NCBI RefSeq assembly: GCF_009696615.1
Contig: NZ_VULO01000004.1
Location: 62,001 to 126,000, forward strand
Direction: 5' to 3'
DNA from: Scrofimicrobium canadense
GTDB taxonomy: Bacteria; Actinomycetota; Actinomycetes; Actinomycetales; Actinomycetaceae
Length of the DNA stretch: 64,000 nucleotides
Within the stretch, counting starts at the first letter, position 1. Each line of letters begins with the position of its first letter. Under the pieces are notes generated by a model that was not told the origin of the DNA, made no database searches, and worked only from the letters and a program-made list of their open reading frames with translations. Positions 1 through 9,503 of the stretch are shown in pieces. Both the position numbers and the translations under genes were made by a program.

Positions 1-733
1 GGGCAACATGATCGGCTTCGATGGTTGTTGTGCCGATCTCGCGTGCGACTCCTGCAGCAGCCTCAAGCAATGTGAGAGCGCGCCGGGCATCCCCTCCAGA
101 CAGACGCCCCAAAGCATCGATCGCATCCTCATGTGCATGATATTTACCAGCCAGCCCCCGCTCGTCTTCGAGGGCACGGTGCAAGGCACTGTGCACGTGT
201 TCTTCCGTGAGTGGATGCAAGACCAGGAGAATTGATCGCGATAGCAATGGGGAAATAACTGAAAAACTTGGATTTTCGGTGGTTGCCGCTACTAGCGTAA
301 CCCAGCGATTCTCTACGGCTGGCAAAAGCGAATCTTGCTGCGTTTTTGAGAAACGATGCACCTCATCAACAAAGAGTACTGTTTGCTCACCTGACGCGAA
401 AAGTCTCCGTTTCGCCTCTTCAATCACCGCGCGTACTTCCTTCACGCCAGCAGACACAGCTGAGACTTCAACAAAGGTCTTTCTTGACTCTCGGGCAATG
501 AGATATGCCAAAGTCGTCTTACCGGTTCCTGGAGGTCCCCACAGTACGACTGACGATGCGTCGTCAACATCTGGGGACAAAAGCCTCCGCAGCGGTGAGC
601 CCGGCTCAAGAAGGTGGTCTTGTCCCAGGACCTCATCAACTGAGGATGGACGCATACGAACGGCCAAAGGAGCGCTGAGACTTGGTTTCGGTATTCCTTG
701 GTTATCGACACCAAGAGAGGAAAAAAGGTCCAT
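1..733 (-). CDS. rarA: Replication-associated recombination protein A (RarA/MgsA), 5' part
   Basis: AAA+ ATPase of the clamp-loader/RuvB-like family that acts at stalled replication forks. About 244 N-terminal residues are visible; the gene runs off the left edge, so it is partial here (family members are about 430-450 aa). Visible motifs: [16 protein letters not shown] near the N-terminus, Walker [10 protein letters not shown] around residues 67-75 and Walker [10 protein letters not shown] around 120. The sensor-1 stretch TTENPSF and [15 protein letters not shown] follow, all typical of RarA. The start MDLFSSLG resembles a sliding-clamp-binding LF motif, an inference. The ATG shares one base with the TGA of the upstream YciO gene, so the two are probably co-transcribed. 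The reading frame stays open to the window edge. Confidence 0.93.
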   Translation of the reverse strand, partial: MDLFSSLGVDNQGIPKPSLSAPLAVRMRPSSVDEVLGQDHLLEPGSPLRRLLSPDVDDASSVVLWGPPGTGKTTLAYLIARESRKTFVEVSAVSAGVKEVRAVIEEAKRRLFASGEQTVLFVDEVHRFSKTQQDSLLPAVENRWVTLVAATTENPSFSVISPLLSRSILLVLHPLTEEHVHSALHRALEDERGLAGKYHAHEDAIDALGRLSGGDARRALTLLEAAAGVAREIGTTTIEADHVA

Positions 734-1350
734 CACTCAAAGAGGGAGGTATCCCCCGCACCTTCGCGCACCACCTCAGGATAACCGGGAGTAAAGTCAA
801 TGACCGTAGTCGCACCTTCAAGACCAACTGGCCCCTCCACAACCGCATCTACGCTTTCCCCGATGGCATCCTCAACATCATCAACCTTGTAGAGAGCATC
901 GTCAGTACCCGGAAGTATCAATGTCGAACAAAGCAAGGGTTCTCCAAGTTCTGCGACTATTGCCTGGGTAATCTTATGGTCTGGCAATCGCACACCGACA
1001 GTGTGCTTCTTCTTATTCAGCGTCATTCGAGGCACTTCTTTTGTGCCTTGTAAAATGAAGGTGTAAGCACCCGGGGTCAGAGCCTTGATAGTTCTATAGG
1101 CTTTGTTATCGACATGGACCAGCTCACCCAACTGAGCAAACGAGGCACACAGCAAAGAAAAATTATGCTTTTCGTCAAGTTTGCGAATATCCCGAATGCG
1201 GTCCATTCCCTCCTTATTACCAAGCTTTGATGCAATCGCATATCCCGAATCAGTGGGAAGAGCAATGATTCCACCATCATTGAGGATATCAACGATTTGG
1301 CGGACGAGGCGGACTTGTGGATTTTCTGGGTGGAGTTCGATTTTGCGCAT
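733..1350 (-). CDS. YciO-type YrdC/Sua5-domain protein (threonylcarbamoyl-AMP synthase family)
   Basis: About 205 aa covering one YrdC domain. The motifs [29 protein letters not shown] and PTTVIDFT-like [17 protein letters not shown] follow E. coli YciO closely, more so than TsaC/YrdC. TsaC makes threonylcarbamoyl-AMP for tRNA t6A37. YciO shares the fold but has much weaker activity and an unsettled role, so I do not assign t6A synthesis with confidence. ATG codons lie at 1356 and 1350. I prefer 1350 because a TACACT hexamer ends six bases before it and there is no Shine-Dalgarno, which suggests a leaderless start. The stop codon overlaps the rarA start by one base. Confidence 0.85.
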   Translation of the reverse strand: MRKIELHPENPQVRLVRQIVDILNDGGIIALPTDSGYAIASKLGNKEGMDRIRDIRKLDEKHNFSLLCASFAQLGELVHVDNKAYRTIKALTPGAYTFILQGTKEVPRMTLNKKKHTVGVRLPDHKITQAIVAELGEPLLCSTLILPGTDDALYKVDDVEDAIGESVDAVVEGPVGLEGATTVIDFTPGYPEVVREGAGDTSLFE

Positions 1351-1356
1351 AGTCAT

Positions 1357-1362
1357 AGTGTA
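1357..1362 (-). promoter_or_regulatory. Candidate -10 box (TACACT), leaderless start of yciO-like gene
   Basis: TACACT on the minus strand fits the actinobacterial TAnnnT -10 consensus. It is followed by ATGACT and then the ATG at 1350, giving a 6-base gap and no ribosome-binding site. No convincing -35 is seen. Confidence 0.35.
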
Positions 1363-1400
1363 ACCGGGCTCACCGACAAATGTTTATGAAAAAGCGACAA

Positions 1401-1417
1401 TGCGCAGCAACTGCGCA
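1401..1417 (-). terminator. Weak terminator-like hairpin after TSUP gene
   Basis: A 7-bp perfect stem (TGCGCAG/CTGCGCA) with a 3-base loop lies about 20 bases past the TSUP stop codon. On the minus strand a run of five T follows about ten bases later. The stem is short and the T-run is displaced, so this is a weak candidate. Confidence 0.35.
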
Positions 1418-1435
1418 ATTCTCTCCTGGTCGTCC

Positions 1436-2155
1436 TTACAGGAAACTAGCGATTCCTGATCCAAGCATCACGCACCCTCCCAGTGCAGCAAGAGCCAGAA
1501 TCGCAAGACGGGCCGCTTTCACCGGCAACTTGTTGGCAACGAGCATTCCACTAACGGTCCCCACTACAGCGGCACAGCACAGGAAGATCACGGTGCGAAT
1601 ATCCCACAATGGAATGCCAAGCGACGTTACAGAAGCCAAAGACATTCCCATGAAAAAGACCTGTAAAGTCCCACGCGTTGCGCTCGGTGACCACTGCGCG
1701 TTGACAGCATAGATAGCGACAGGCGGCCCTCCGGATCCTGAAAGCATATTCATCACAGCCGATAACAAGCCTGCTCCGGTCGCCCCGATTTTGCCTTTCA
1801 GTCGGGCAACATTATGTCCATTGAGGAGGAAGAATACGCTCATAAGAACAGCCACTCCCGCAGCCACAAGAAGATAGCCGTCGGCGACCTTACGCAGTCC
1901 CAAAGCTAATAGTGGTGTAGCAATGAGCGCTGGAATAGTCATGAATACGGCATTTTTCCATTGAATATCCCGGTGATTTTGCCAAAGAATTGCCGCCATC
2001 ATCGGAATAGAGATAAGTGACAATAGCACGATTGAAGGTTCGCGTCCCAGAGTCACTACCAGTATTCCCCCACTGATAAGACCGAGCCCAGTTCCCGCTG
2101 AAGCTTGAGCAAATGCCCCTACCAGGACAGCTAAAACGCTAATCGCAATCGTCAC
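1436..2155 (-). CDS. TSUP (TauE/SafE) family membrane permease
   Basis: 239-aa integral membrane protein with about eight hydrophobic segments and the paired internal repeats of the TSUP family. The motif QASAGTGLGLISGG sits in the first helix and SAVMNMLSGSGGPPVAIYAV in the second half; the Gly-Ser-Gly-Gly-Pro-Pro stretch is a TSUP hallmark. Family members export sulfite, sulfoacetate or other small organosulfur anions; substrate cannot be read from sequence. Start is GTG at 2155 with no clear Shine-Dalgarno. It follows aspS on the same strand, separated by about 70 bases that contain a GC-rich hairpin, and is probably its own transcription unit or a read-through product. Confidence 0.85.
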   Translation of the reverse strand: MTIAISVLAVLVGAFAQASAGTGLGLISGGILVVTLGREPSIVLLSLISIPMMAAILWQNHRDIQWKNAVFMTIPALIATPLLALGLRKVADGYLLVAAGVAVLMSVFFLLNGHNVARLKGKIGATGAGLLSAVMNMLSGSGGPPVAIYAVNAQWSPSATRGTLQVFFMGMSLASVTSLGIPLWDIRTVIFLCCAAVVGTVSGMLVANKLPVKAARLAILALAALGGCVMLGSGIASFL

Positions 2156-2187
2156 ATAGGCATACGCTACACCGATAACTCAACGGT

Positions 2188-2213
2188 GCCCGCCCTCTGT
2201 TCATAGGGCGGGC
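2188..2213 (-). terminator. GC-rich hairpin after aspS
   Basis: Perfect 9-bp inverted repeat (GCCCGCCCT / AGGGCGGGC) with an 8-base loop, 15 bases downstream of the aspS stop. There is no T-run on the exit side, so it may be a Rho-type or RNA-stabilising stem rather than a classic intrinsic terminator. Confidence 0.5.
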
Positions 2214-2227
2214 TCGTGGGTGCCAGA

Positions 2228-4021
2228 TTAGCCTTGTTCGTTTTCCTCAGTTTTTGCCTTTGGCTTTGCATCAACACCGGCTTCTTTTCGTTGTTCGGGT
2301 GTGATTGGAGCCGGTGCCGACGTGAGTGGATCGAATCCGCCCCCCGACTTCGGGAATGCGATAGCATCGCGAATCGACTCAGTGTGAGCAAGAAGAGACA
2401 CAATACGGTCCCAACCAAAAGCTATGCCGCCGTGAGGGGGTGCTCCAAACTGGAAGGCATCAAGAAGGAAGCCAAATTGTTCTTGAGCGCGCTCTTCGTC
2501 GATTCCCATGACTTTGAATACTCGTTCTTGAACCTCACGTTGATGGATACGAATAGAACCTCCACCAATCTCATTGCCGTTGCACACAATGTCATATGCG
2601 TAGGCCAAGGCGTTGCCAGGATCTGTATCGAAAGTATCGAGGGATTCCGGTTTTGGTGAGGTGAACGCATGATGCACCGCTGTCCACGCACCAGACCCCA
2701 TAGCGACATCACCTTCGCTGACGGCATCAGCAGCCGGCTTGAATAGCGGAGCGTCGACAATCCACACGAACGCCCACTCATCCTGGTCTATCAAATTACA
2801 ACGCTTGCCAATTTCAAGGCGTGCAGCACCCAGAAGCGCCCGAGCACCGTCTGGTTCTCCAGCGCCAAAGAAAATGCAATCTCCAGGCTGCGCACCAGTG
2901 GCTTCGGCCAATCCGTCACGTTCACCATCAGAGAGGTTTTTAGCGACCGGGCCGCCTAGGACTCCTTCGTCGTTAATGGTCACGTACGCGAGGCCTTTAG
3001 CTCCCCGAGACTTAGCCCACTCCTGCCATTTATCGAAGGTACGTCGCGGCTGCGAGGCGCCACCAGGCATAACTACTGCTCCAACATAAGGAGCTTGAAA
3101 CACTCTGAACGTGGTGTTCTTGAAGTAATCGGTAAGGTTTGTAAGCTCCTGTCCGAATCGAAGATCGGGCTTATCAGAGCCAAAACGTTCCATTGCTTCT
3201 AGGAAGGGCATGCGTGGAATCGGAACAGAAATTTCGTAACCACCCGCAGCCCAGACGGCTTTCAGAACGGCTTCGGCAACCTCAATCACATCGTCTTGGT
3301 CGACGAAACTCATCTCGACATCCAACTGAGTGAACTCAGGCTGGCGGTCCGCACGGAAATCCTCATCACGGTAGCAACGGGCAATCTGGAAGTATCGCTC
3401 CATCCCCGCCACCATGAGCATCTGCTTGAAGAGCTGAGGTGATTGCGGTAACGCATACCACGAGCCAGGCGACAATCGAGCTGGAACCAGGAAGTCACGT
3501 GCCCCTTCGGGGGTAGATGCGGTAAGTGTGGGAGTCTCGATTTCAGTGAAGCCTTTTTCATACAAGGTTTCCCTCGCTGCCCGATTTACAGCAGATCGAA
3601 GCTTGAGAGGGTAGGCTGCCGCCGGACGCCGTAGATCGAGGTAGCGATATTTCAAGCGAACCTCTTCGCCCGCTGTTGGCTCACCCTCATGTGTTGAGAC
3701 TTGGAACGGCAGTGGCGCCGAGGTGTTGAGAATCTCCACATCGTCACCGAGAACCTCAATAAATCCGGTAGGAAGGTCAGGATTCTCATTTCCTTCGGGA
3801 CGCGCCGCAACCTCACCGGTGACTTTGATGACATATTCGCTGCGCAACTGGTGAGCAATATTCTCGTCACGGACAACTACCTGGGCGACCCCACTTACAT
3901 CACGAAGGTCCACAAACACCACGCCACCATGATCTCGGCGCCGATCAACCCATCCAGTGAGGGTCACGGTTTGCCCGATCATGTCTTTGCCGAGTTCTGA
4001 AGCAGTATGTGTGCGTAGCAC
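2228..4021 (-). CDS. aspS: Aspartate--tRNA ligase
   Basis: 597-aa class II aminoacyl-tRNA synthetase that charges tRNA-Asp in the cytoplasm. Domains in order: N-terminal OB-fold anticodon-binding domain ([15 protein letters not shown]), catalytic core with motif 1/2 signatures ([21 protein letters not shown]), a bacterial GAD insertion in the middle, and motif 3 [11 protein letters not shown]. The C-terminus carries a short Lys/Glu-rich tail. I chose the GTG at 4021 because it begins [10 protein letters not shown], the expected AspRS N-terminus, and has GGAAGGA seven bases upstream. An upstream in-frame start would add 31 unrelated residues overlapping the promoter. Whether the enzyme is discriminating (Asp only) or also charges tRNA-Asn is not determinable here. 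It is transcribed divergently from the helicase gene. Confidence 0.97.
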   Translation of the reverse strand: MLRTHTASELGKDMIGQTVTLTGWVDRRRDHGGVVFVDLRDVSGVAQVVVRDENIAHQLRSEYVIKVTGEVAARPEGNENPDLPTGFIEVLGDDVEILNTSAPLPFQVSTHEGEPTAGEEVRLKYRYLDLRRPAAAYPLKLRSAVNRAARETLYEKGFTEIETPTLTASTPEGARDFLVPARLSPGSWYALPQSPQLFKQMLMVAGMERYFQIARCYRDEDFRADRQPEFTQLDVEMSFVDQDDVIEVAEAVLKAVWAAGGYEISVPIPRMPFLEAMERFGSDKPDLRFGQELTNLTDYFKNTTFRVFQAPYVGAVVMPGGASQPRRTFDKWQEWAKSRGAKGLAYVTINDEGVLGGPVAKNLSDGERDGLAEATGAQPGDCIFFGAGEPDGARALLGAARLEIGKRCNLIDQDEWAFVWIVDAPLFKPAADAVSEGDVAMGSGAWTAVHHAFTSPKPESLDTFDTDPGNALAYAYDIVCNGNEIGGGSIRIHQREVQERVFKVMGIDEERAQEQFGFLLDAFQFGAPPHGGIAFGWDRIVSLLAHTESIRDAIAFPKSGGGFDPLTSAPAPITPEQRKEAGVDAKPKAKTEENEQG

Positions 4022-4050
4022 TGTGTGATCCTTCCCTTGCGTCGAATGGA

Positions 4051-4078
4051 AGTCTACCTGCCTTAGCCCCGCTAGACT
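4051..4078. promoter_or_regulatory. Divergent aspS / DEAD-box helicase promoters
   Basis: In the 79-bp gap between the two starts, TAGACT occurs on the minus strand at 4056-4051 (30 bases before the aspS GTG) and on the plus strand at 4073-4078 (22 bases before the helicase ATG). For aspS a TTAGTC sits about 18 bases upstream as a weak -35. The two -10 boxes face away from each other, so the promoters overlap back to back. Confidence 0.5.
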
Positions 4079-4100
4079 AAGCGCGGTTAGAAGGGACAGA

Positions 4101-5744
4101 ATGACAACCACCACCTTTTATGATTTAGGACTCCCAGAGTCTCTCATTTCCGTCGTCGATAAGCTCGGATTTGAACACCCCACTGATATTCAGACTGCCG
4201 CGATTCCAGTTCTTCTCGAGGGGCGTGACGTCGTCGGCATTGCGCAGACAGGCACCGGAAAGACGGCAGCATTCGGGCTGCCGCTCATTGCCCGGCTCGA
4301 CAAAAATTTGGCCGAAGTGCAGGCATTAGTCCTGGCACCCACAAGAGAACTTGCTTTGCAGACGGCAGCAGCAATGGAGAGCTTTGGTGCCGATGTCATC
4401 GCCGTGTATGGGGGCAGTCCATATGGTCCCCAGCTACGCGCACTCAAAGAGGGCACCCAGGTAGTCGTAGGAACACCAGGCCGTGTTATTGATCTCATAA
4501 AAAAGGGGGCCCTACGCCTCGACCATGTCCACACTTTCGTTCTGGATGAGGCGGACGAAATGCTGCGGATGGGATTTGCAGAAGATGTTGAACTCATCGC
4601 CGCAGATATTCCAGAACACCGTTTGACCGCACTTTTTTCTGCAACAATGCCGCGCGCTATTGCCCGCGTCGCAGATACGCATTTGCATAATCCTGTTCGA
4701 CTAGAAGTAAGTGTGCAATCCACCACAGTTGACACTATCCATCAAACCTATGCCGTGGTATCACCTCACTGGCGTTTTGAAGCACTTTCGCGAGTGTTAG
4801 CTGTACGCGAGGGTGGAACTATCGTTTTCGTTCGAACGCGCCAAAATGCTGAGGAGATTTCTCTTGACTTGGCGGCGAGAGGTTTCAAGGCCGCCGGAAT
4901 ATCTGGTGATGTTCCACAGCGCGATAGAGAACGCCTGGTTGAGCGCCTGCGAGGAGGTTCCCTCGACGTATTGGTTGCTACAGATGTTGCTGCGCGAGGC
5001 CTAGACGTCGAGAGGATATCTCTCGTAGTGAACTATGAGCCGCCGCGTGAGACTGAAGCTTACGTTCACCGTGTAGGCCGCACCGGCAGAGCTGGGCGAG
5101 ACGGAGAGTCGCTCACATTTTTCACACCGCGCGAACGGCACAGGCTGCGCCAAATCGAGAACCTTACAGGTACCAGGATGGAACGTGCTCATATTCCTTC
5201 CGGTGCTGATGTCGCAAGATTTATTGCCCAACGTAAACTCTCAGCCACCGGCAATGGGGCGATTCCATTCGAGGAGGTCTTGCGCGATGCCATCACTGAC
5301 GCAGTTCATGCTGGACAGGGATTGGAAGAGATTGCACTACGACTGTTGGCAACGTCCATAGGAGCTGACGCTCAAGGTCCAGCTGAGCTGACCGAAGACT
5401 GGTGGACACCAGGAGACAAGAAAAAGCGCAGCGGAAACAAGCGAGATCCTCGCCGAGATGAGGACAGTAGTTTCCATCATCGCTATCGCTTAGAGGTCGG
5501 AAAACGCGATGGCGTGAGTCCCGGAGCCATTGTTGGTACGATTACGGGCGAAGGCAACCTGCGGGGTTCATCAGTTGGAAAAGTTCACATTTTCCCGTCT
5601 TTTTCCCTTGTAGAACTCTCGGAGAATCTCTCATCTTCTCAAGTGAAAAAGATCGGTCGTGCCACCATCAAGGGACGAAAGCTCCGTATCTCAGTTGATC
5701 AAGGAGCCGCACCCCGGAATAGGGGCGGCAGAAAGTTTCGCTAA
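4101..5744 (+). CDS. deaD: DEAD-box ATP-dependent RNA helicase (DeaD/CsdA-like) with DbpA-type RNA-binding domain
   Basis: 547 aa. Q motif (FEHPTDIQ) and Walker A AQTGTGKT near residue 50, motif Ia PTRELALQ, motif II DEAD within [13 protein letters not shown], motif III SAT, motif [13 protein letters not shown] and motif [13 protein letters not shown] make a complete helicase core. A charged linker ([16 protein letters not shown]) leads to a C-terminal DbpA-like RNA-binding domain ([19 protein letters not shown] ... LRISV). This layout is that of DeaD/CsdA, which remodels structured RNA in ribosome assembly and cold adaptation. ATG start 22 bases downstream of a TAGACT -10. The gene stands alone between aspS (divergent) and the decayed kinase gene. 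Confidence 0.93.
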   Translation: MTTTTFYDLGLPESLISVVDKLGFEHPTDIQTAAIPVLLEGRDVVGIAQTGTGKTAAFGLPLIARLDKNLAEVQALVLAPTRELALQTAAAMESFGADVIAVYGGSPYGPQLRALKEGTQVVVGTPGRVIDLIKKGALRLDHVHTFVLDEADEMLRMGFAEDVELIAADIPEHRLTALFSATMPRAIARVADTHLHNPVRLEVSVQSTTVDTIHQTYAVVSPHWRFEALSRVLAVREGGTIVFVRTRQNAEEISLDLAARGFKAAGISGDVPQRDRERLVERLRGGSLDVLVATDVAARGLDVERISLVVNYEPPRETEAYVHRVGRTGRAGRDGESLTFFTPRERHRLRQIENLTGTRMERAHIPSGADVARFIAQRKLSATGNGAIPFEEVLRDAITDAVHAGQGLEEIALRLLATSIGADAQGPAELTEDWWTPGDKKKRSGNKRDPRRDEDSSFHHRYRLEVGKRDGVSPGAIVGTITGEGNLRGSSVGKVHIFPSFSLVELSENLSSSQVKKIGRATIKGRKLRISVDQGAAPRNRGGRKFR

Positions 5745-5754
5745 GGTCGGTTCT

Positions 5755-5772
5755 TTCCCTCTCAGGAGGGAA
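5755..5772 (+). terminator. Weak hairpin after helicase gene
   Basis: 7-bp stem TTCCCTC/GAGGGAA with loop TCAG, about 10 bases after the helicase stop. No T-run follows, so termination is uncertain. Confidence 0.35.
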
Positions 5773-5805
5773 GACACGGGAACTACCAGCGCATAGCCTA
5801 AGCAC

Positions 5806-6488
5806 ATGAACGCGCCATTCCGTCATGACAACCGAGTGAAGGTTGACACGGTAATAGCGATCGGTCTCTACTTTCTGAGCGCTATCAGCATGGTGCTATG
5901 GCAGATGACAGGTCTCTTTAATGACCCTCTAAGTATGGGATGGTCACTTCTGCTATGAGCATTAGTGATCCTTCCTCTAGGGTTACGCCGAGTGGTGCCC
6001 TGCTCTGTTGCTGCCTTGGTGACAGTCGCGTTTTGTATCGCGACAGCATTCGCAGTCTCCGAAAGCTCGATCATTACCGTCGCTCGTTTTCTAGCTCTCT
6101 ACAGTGTGGGGGCAGAAACCACAGACCGCACTCGCGCGTCGTGGGTGCAGGGCGCGCTGGTGGCAGTGCTCTTATCAGTGACAATAATAAGTCTCTACAT
6201 GGTCAGCACGAATGAAAGTATCGCTGCCGACTTCGGAGGCGATATACAGGATTGGGCACTATCGCCCTTGGTTGCCTATTCGCTGGTAATAATGCTGATC
6301 AATGTAGTGTACTACGCTGCGCTATATGGTTCGGTAATCGCGCATGGGCGTCCAAACAAGACCGCGAACAGTTAGTGAACCTCACCAAAGCACTAGCGAA
6401 CCAGCAACTCCAATCCGAACGTCAGGCAGTCACTATTGAGAGAATGCGGATTGCAAGAGAACTCCATGATGCTGTTGCCCACCACCTT
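5806..6488 (+). pseudogene. Decayed NarL/DesK-type sensor histidine kinase (5' part only)
   Basis: Starting at the ATG at 5806 the frame encodes hydrophobic membrane segments typical of a sensor kinase input domain. It is stopped by TGA at 5956-5958 in a context where TGG (Trp) would continue the protein smoothly. After this stop the same frame continues (LPLGLRRV ... NVVYYAALYG). Around 6320-6345 homology shifts to the next frame (GNRAWASKQDREQL, then a coiled-coil), and the H-box ERMRIARELHDAVAHHL of the HisKA_3 family ends at 6488. The rest of the kinase is missing, and the sequence passes directly into an ABC permease in another frame. So there are at least three lesions: nonsense, frameshift and 3' deletion. 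No response regulator remains nearby. Confidence 0.85.
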
Positions 6489-7548
6489 CTATCTCGTGGC
6501 CAAACGGGAGATTCTTTCACAAGTAAAAACTAAATCCTTCCTGATCACAACGGCAATTCTGCTGGTCGTAGTTTTTGGGTCTATTATCTTTGGCAGTATC
6601 TTTTCGGGTGGCGAATCCAAACCAGATAGTGTGGCAGTTGTTGAGGGAATCACACCTGAAATTGACCTTTCAGGTGTGATCACTCCAGTAGCCGTATCGT
6701 CAATCGATGAGGCAAACGCATTAGTTCGCACCGGAGATGTCTCAGCAGCCATTATTCCTGAGGACTCCGTTCTCGGATATTCTCTTGTGGCCCTCGACAA
6801 AGAACCACAAGGCCTTATAACAGCCCTGAGCGTGAGCCCTACAGTAGAGTTACTAGAGCCCCCGGAAAGCAGTCCGTTGCTTCGCTATATAGTATCGATA
6901 GCTTTTGGTGCCATTTTTATGATGATGGCAATGGCTTTTGGATCAACTATTGCTCAAAACACGATCGTTGAGAAACAGACCCGAACGGTGGAATTGCTGC
7001 TGTCAGCGATTCCTGCACGGGCACTTTTGGCAGGAAAAAACGTTGGAAACTCTATTCTTGCCTTTGGTCAGATGGCCGCGATAGCTGCAGTCACTATTAT
7101 CGGATTAGTGGTCACTGGGCAAGAAGAACTATTGGGACTTATCGGTGCCCCACTACTCTGGTTTCTCTTGTTCTTCGTTGTTGGTTTTCTTCTCATCGCA
7201 TCAATCTTTGCGGCATCCGCGTCTCTGGTATCGCGGATCGAAGATTCGGGCACAGTTTTAATGCCCGTGATGATGCTGATAATGCTGCCCTACTTCGTTG
7301 TGATTCTCTTTGGTGACAACCAGCTAATCATGTCCATCGCCTCATACTTTCCTTTCTCGGCTCCAGTAGCAATGCCCGTTCGACTATTCACCGGCACTGC
7401 CCTCTGGTGGGAACCGCTGCTCTCACTCGTAATTTTGCTAGTATCAACACTGTGTGTCGTTCTTGTTGGTGAAAGAATCTATACAGGATCTCTGCTCCAA
7501 GTTGGCCGAAGACTGAAGATTCGCGAGGCACTCTCGCTTTCGCGTTAG
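6469..7548 (+). CDS. ABC-2 type permease (NatB-like), orphan, likely lost its own 5' end
   Basis: Up to 359 aa. TFYLVAKREILSQVKTKSF followed by a transmembrane helix is the typical NatB/ABC-2 permease opening. Then comes an extracytoplasmic region of about 120 residues and five or six further membrane segments (SIAFGAIFMMMAMAFGS, VVGFLLIASIFAASASL). EKQTRTVELLLSA is a typical cytosolic loop. NatB pairs with the ATPase NatA in a Na+ or drug efflux pump, but no ATPase gene is adjacent. The first conserved residues start at about 6481, exactly where the kinase remnant ends, so the original start and ribosome-binding site were probably deleted. ATGs at 6466/6469 could serve as starts but have weak Shine-Dalgarno context. 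It may be non-functional. The stop overlaps the yaaA stop by four bases. Confidence 0.75.
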   Translation: MLLPTTFYLVAKREILSQVKTKSFLITTAILLVVVFGSIIFGSIFSGGESKPDSVAVVEGITPEIDLSGVITPVAVSSIDEANALVRTGDVSAAIIPEDSVLGYSLVALDKEPQGLITALSVSPTVELLEPPESSPLLRYIVSIAFGAIFMMMAMAFGSTIAQNTIVEKQTRTVELLLSAIPARALLAGKNVGNSILAFGQMAAIAAVTIIGLVVTGQEELLGLIGAPLLWFLLFFVVGFLLIASIFAASASLVSRIEDSGTVLMPVMMLIMLPYFVVILFGDNQLIMSIASYFPFSAPVAMPVRLFTGTALWWEPLLSLVILLVSTLCVVLVGERIYTGSLLQVGRRLKIREALSLSR

Positions 7549-8276
7549 GCTACAACGACCGTTACTCTCAACCCGTCGATGATAACGTCTTTCACATCAG
7601 GGCGTCTTGACAACCCTGCCAGGATCGCATACGGATCCTGTGCAGGGTTGCGCAGAAGTTCACGGGCCGCTACTCCTCGCCAGTACTTTGCAAAATGACT
7701 GACAACCTGTAGTTTCCCAAAGGCATTAAGTTTTACAGCTTTCAGCTCAATCACTGACGCTGTCTTTGGAAGAGGAAATGCCTGTCGATAGGGTCCAGAG
7801 CGTGCATCAAAAACACCTTCGTCAGGTACTTCGAGAACCTGTTGAAGATGCTTTCTCCACATCGCCGTTAGCGGACCAAGTGCGGGCAACGTAACTCCGA
7901 TAGAAAGCCGATGGTTGGGAATAGGGTCTGTGGCTCTCACTACACCAAAGAGTCCCGAAAAAATTCGGATCTTCTTCAGTGCCTCTTCCGGCAGCTCGCT
8001 TGGTTGTAGGGCCTCGTAAAGAACTCCTGTATACAGGTCAATTGCTGGAGCACACGGCCCTTCAGCAAGTCTCGTATTTGCCTCAATCTCAAAGGCAGCT
8101 TTTGGCCCAACTTTGAGAATTTTTAATGCATCTTTGGACGAGGAAACTTCCTGTAAGTCCCTCATGACACGCGAACGAACCTCTCCTAGCTCCGGCAAGT
8201 ACAGCGTCTTCAGGTCAAGCGCAGGCCCCGTTGTAGGTGCGTGTTTTCCCTCTGAAGGTGGCAACCAGATTTGCAC
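7545..8276 (-). CDS. yaaA: YaaA family peroxide-stress protein (DUF328)
   Basis: 243 aa. The N-terminus VQIWLPPSEGKH and the internal motifs LYTGVLYEAL, SGLFGVVRATDPIPNHRL and SHFAKYWRGVAAREL are YaaA signatures. E. coli YaaA lowers free iron under H2O2 stress and binds DNA; the role here is by family. I chose the GTG at 8276 because LPPSEGK is normally within a few residues of the start and an AAAGG lies about seven bases upstream. A longer frame reaching 8402 would overlap the neighbouring acyl-CoA dehydrogenase with non-homologous residues. Same strand as the acyl-CoA dehydrogenase upstream, 89 bases apart. Confidence 0.88.
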   Translation of the reverse strand: MQIWLPPSEGKHAPTTGPALDLKTLYLPELGEVRSRVMRDLQEVSSSKDALKILKVGPKAAFEIEANTRLAEGPCAPAIDLYTGVLYEALQPSELPEEALKKIRIFSGLFGVVRATDPIPNHRLSIGVTLPALGPLTAMWRKHLQQVLEVPDEGVFDARSGPYRQAFPLPKTASVIELKAVKLNAFGKLQVVSHFAKYWRGVAARELLRNPAQDPYAILAGLSRRPDVKDVIIDGLRVTVVVA

Positions 8277-8365
8277 ACAAAACCTTTCATCGTGACAGGG
8301 ACAGGTATTCCCGTACGGCCTATAGCTCGCAGCGATAAGATCGCAGCAACAATGTGCAATTGCGT

Positions 8366-9493
8366 CTAGTCGCCAGTAGGCCCCAAAACTATCCCCGCCC
8401 ATGCACCGTGAAGAGATTCTTGATCTGAAGGCTGGAATAGACCAGCCAAGACATCTCGATATAGGCGAGAAAGTTCGTTCTTCGTGTAATAAGAACTACC
8501 ACCACATGCGCGAATACACTGGTCTACTGCGTGGAGCGAGGCCTCTGCTGAAGCATTTTTCACTGCGGATAACCGTGGCATCCATAAGGCTCCAAGCTCA
8601 TCCTTGTTATCGAAAGAACGCGCAAGTTCGCGAATCTGAGGACCGACGCCATCCATTCGAATCGCTGCATCGGCGATTCTCCACCGGATGTCTGGATCGT
8701 TGGCATACACGGATTGGTTCTTCACAGATTTCCTGGTTTTCACGTGCTCGGCTGCAACCTCGATAGCTCGCAAGCCAATCCCCATATACGTAGCAGCCAG
8801 CAACACTTCAAAGTTTGCGAAAATGCCAAAGACAACGGGGTCTGTCGACGGGCCTGGATCTGTAATCGTGAGAATCCAGTCGCTCTGTGCGTTATCGAGA
8901 ACCGTAGTATTGGACTGAGTCCCACGCATGCCAATGGTGTCCCAATCATCCTTAATCATTATTCCAGGGGTTTCTCGAAGTATGATTGCAAATACTGACT
9001 TTCCAGTGTCAGTATCGCGTCCAAATGTAAGCATGCGAGTCCACGCTGGGGCCATAGAAGTAAAGACTTTAGTTCCTGTAAAAGAGTATCCCTCAGCGTT
9101 AGGTGTTGCCTGAGTGATGGAGCCAAAGAGAACCAGGTCATTGCCTGGCTCAGAGATACCGAATGCGAAGAGCTCCCCAGCCACAGCATCCTCAAGTATC
9201 TTTCGTCCCTGGTCCAGTCCTTCGCGAACCATATGGCGGGCCACGCCTACAATAATTTGATGCATGTTAACTGCCAAAGCAGTCGACGGCGAGGCTTTTG
9301 CCAACAGGGTTTGTTCAGCAGCAATCTCTTCGAGGTTTAGTCCTCCTCCCCCGTACTCTCGCGGAACAAATGCACCCAGATAGCCACATTCTTTCAACGC
9401 TTCGAAGTCCTCTTTTGGCCAAGCATTGTTCGCATCATAGTGTGGGGCGCGATCATGAATTGCAGTTAAAACGTCGTTGGAAAGAAAAGACAT
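8366..9493 (-). CDS. Acyl-CoA dehydrogenase family flavoprotein
   Basis: 375 aa, the usual length of the family. The N-terminal helical domain includes AFVPREYGGGGLNLEEIA. The middle beta domain has FAFGISEPGND and FTGTKVFTSMAP, which position FAD and substrate. The C-terminal four-helix bundle includes IRACGGSSYYTKNELSRLYRDVLAG, matching the usual CGG...L.R..RD region. Family members oxidise acyl-CoA thioesters at the alpha-beta bond with FAD. No other beta-oxidation gene or electron-transfer flavoprotein is nearby, so the substrate is unknown. It lies 10 bases after ppk2 start-to-stop order on the same strand, so it may be the last-but-one gene of a sixA-ppk2-acd-yaaA unit. Confidence 0.85.
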   Translation of the reverse strand: MSFLSNDVLTAIHDRAPHYDANNAWPKEDFEALKECGYLGAFVPREYGGGGLNLEEIAAEQTLLAKASPSTALAVNMHQIIVGVARHMVREGLDQGRKILEDAVAGELFAFGISEPGNDLVLFGSITQATPNAEGYSFTGTKVFTSMAPAWTRMLTFGRDTDTGKSVFAIILRETPGIMIKDDWDTIGMRGTQSNTTVLDNAQSDWILTITDPGPSTDPVVFGIFANFEVLLAATYMGIGLRAIEVAAEHVKTRKSVKNQSVYANDPDIRWRIADAAIRMDGVGPQIRELARSFDNKDELGALWMPRLSAVKNASAEASLHAVDQCIRACGGSSYYTKNELSRLYRDVLAGLFQPSDQESLHGAWAGIVLGPTGD

Positions 9494-9503
9494 TATTTAA
9501 CCT

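Noticed and set aside
207-794. Plus-strand open frame of 195 codons
   Set aside because: It is antisense to rarA and the end of the YciO gene, which have clear motifs; no homology seen in this frame.
4022-4114. N-terminal extension of aspS by 31 residues
   Set aside because: The added residues cover the divergent promoter, are not AspRS-like, and the GTG at 4021 has a good ribosome-binding site.
4825-4834. CGTTCGAACG palindrome as an SOS box
   Set aside because: It lies inside the helicase coding region, and lacks the spacing of the TCGAAC-N4-GTTCGA consensus.
8277-8402. 42-residue N-terminal extension of yaaA overlapping the acyl-CoA dehydrogenase gene
   Set aside because: Cys-rich, non-homologous residues; LPPSEGK normally begins the protein.
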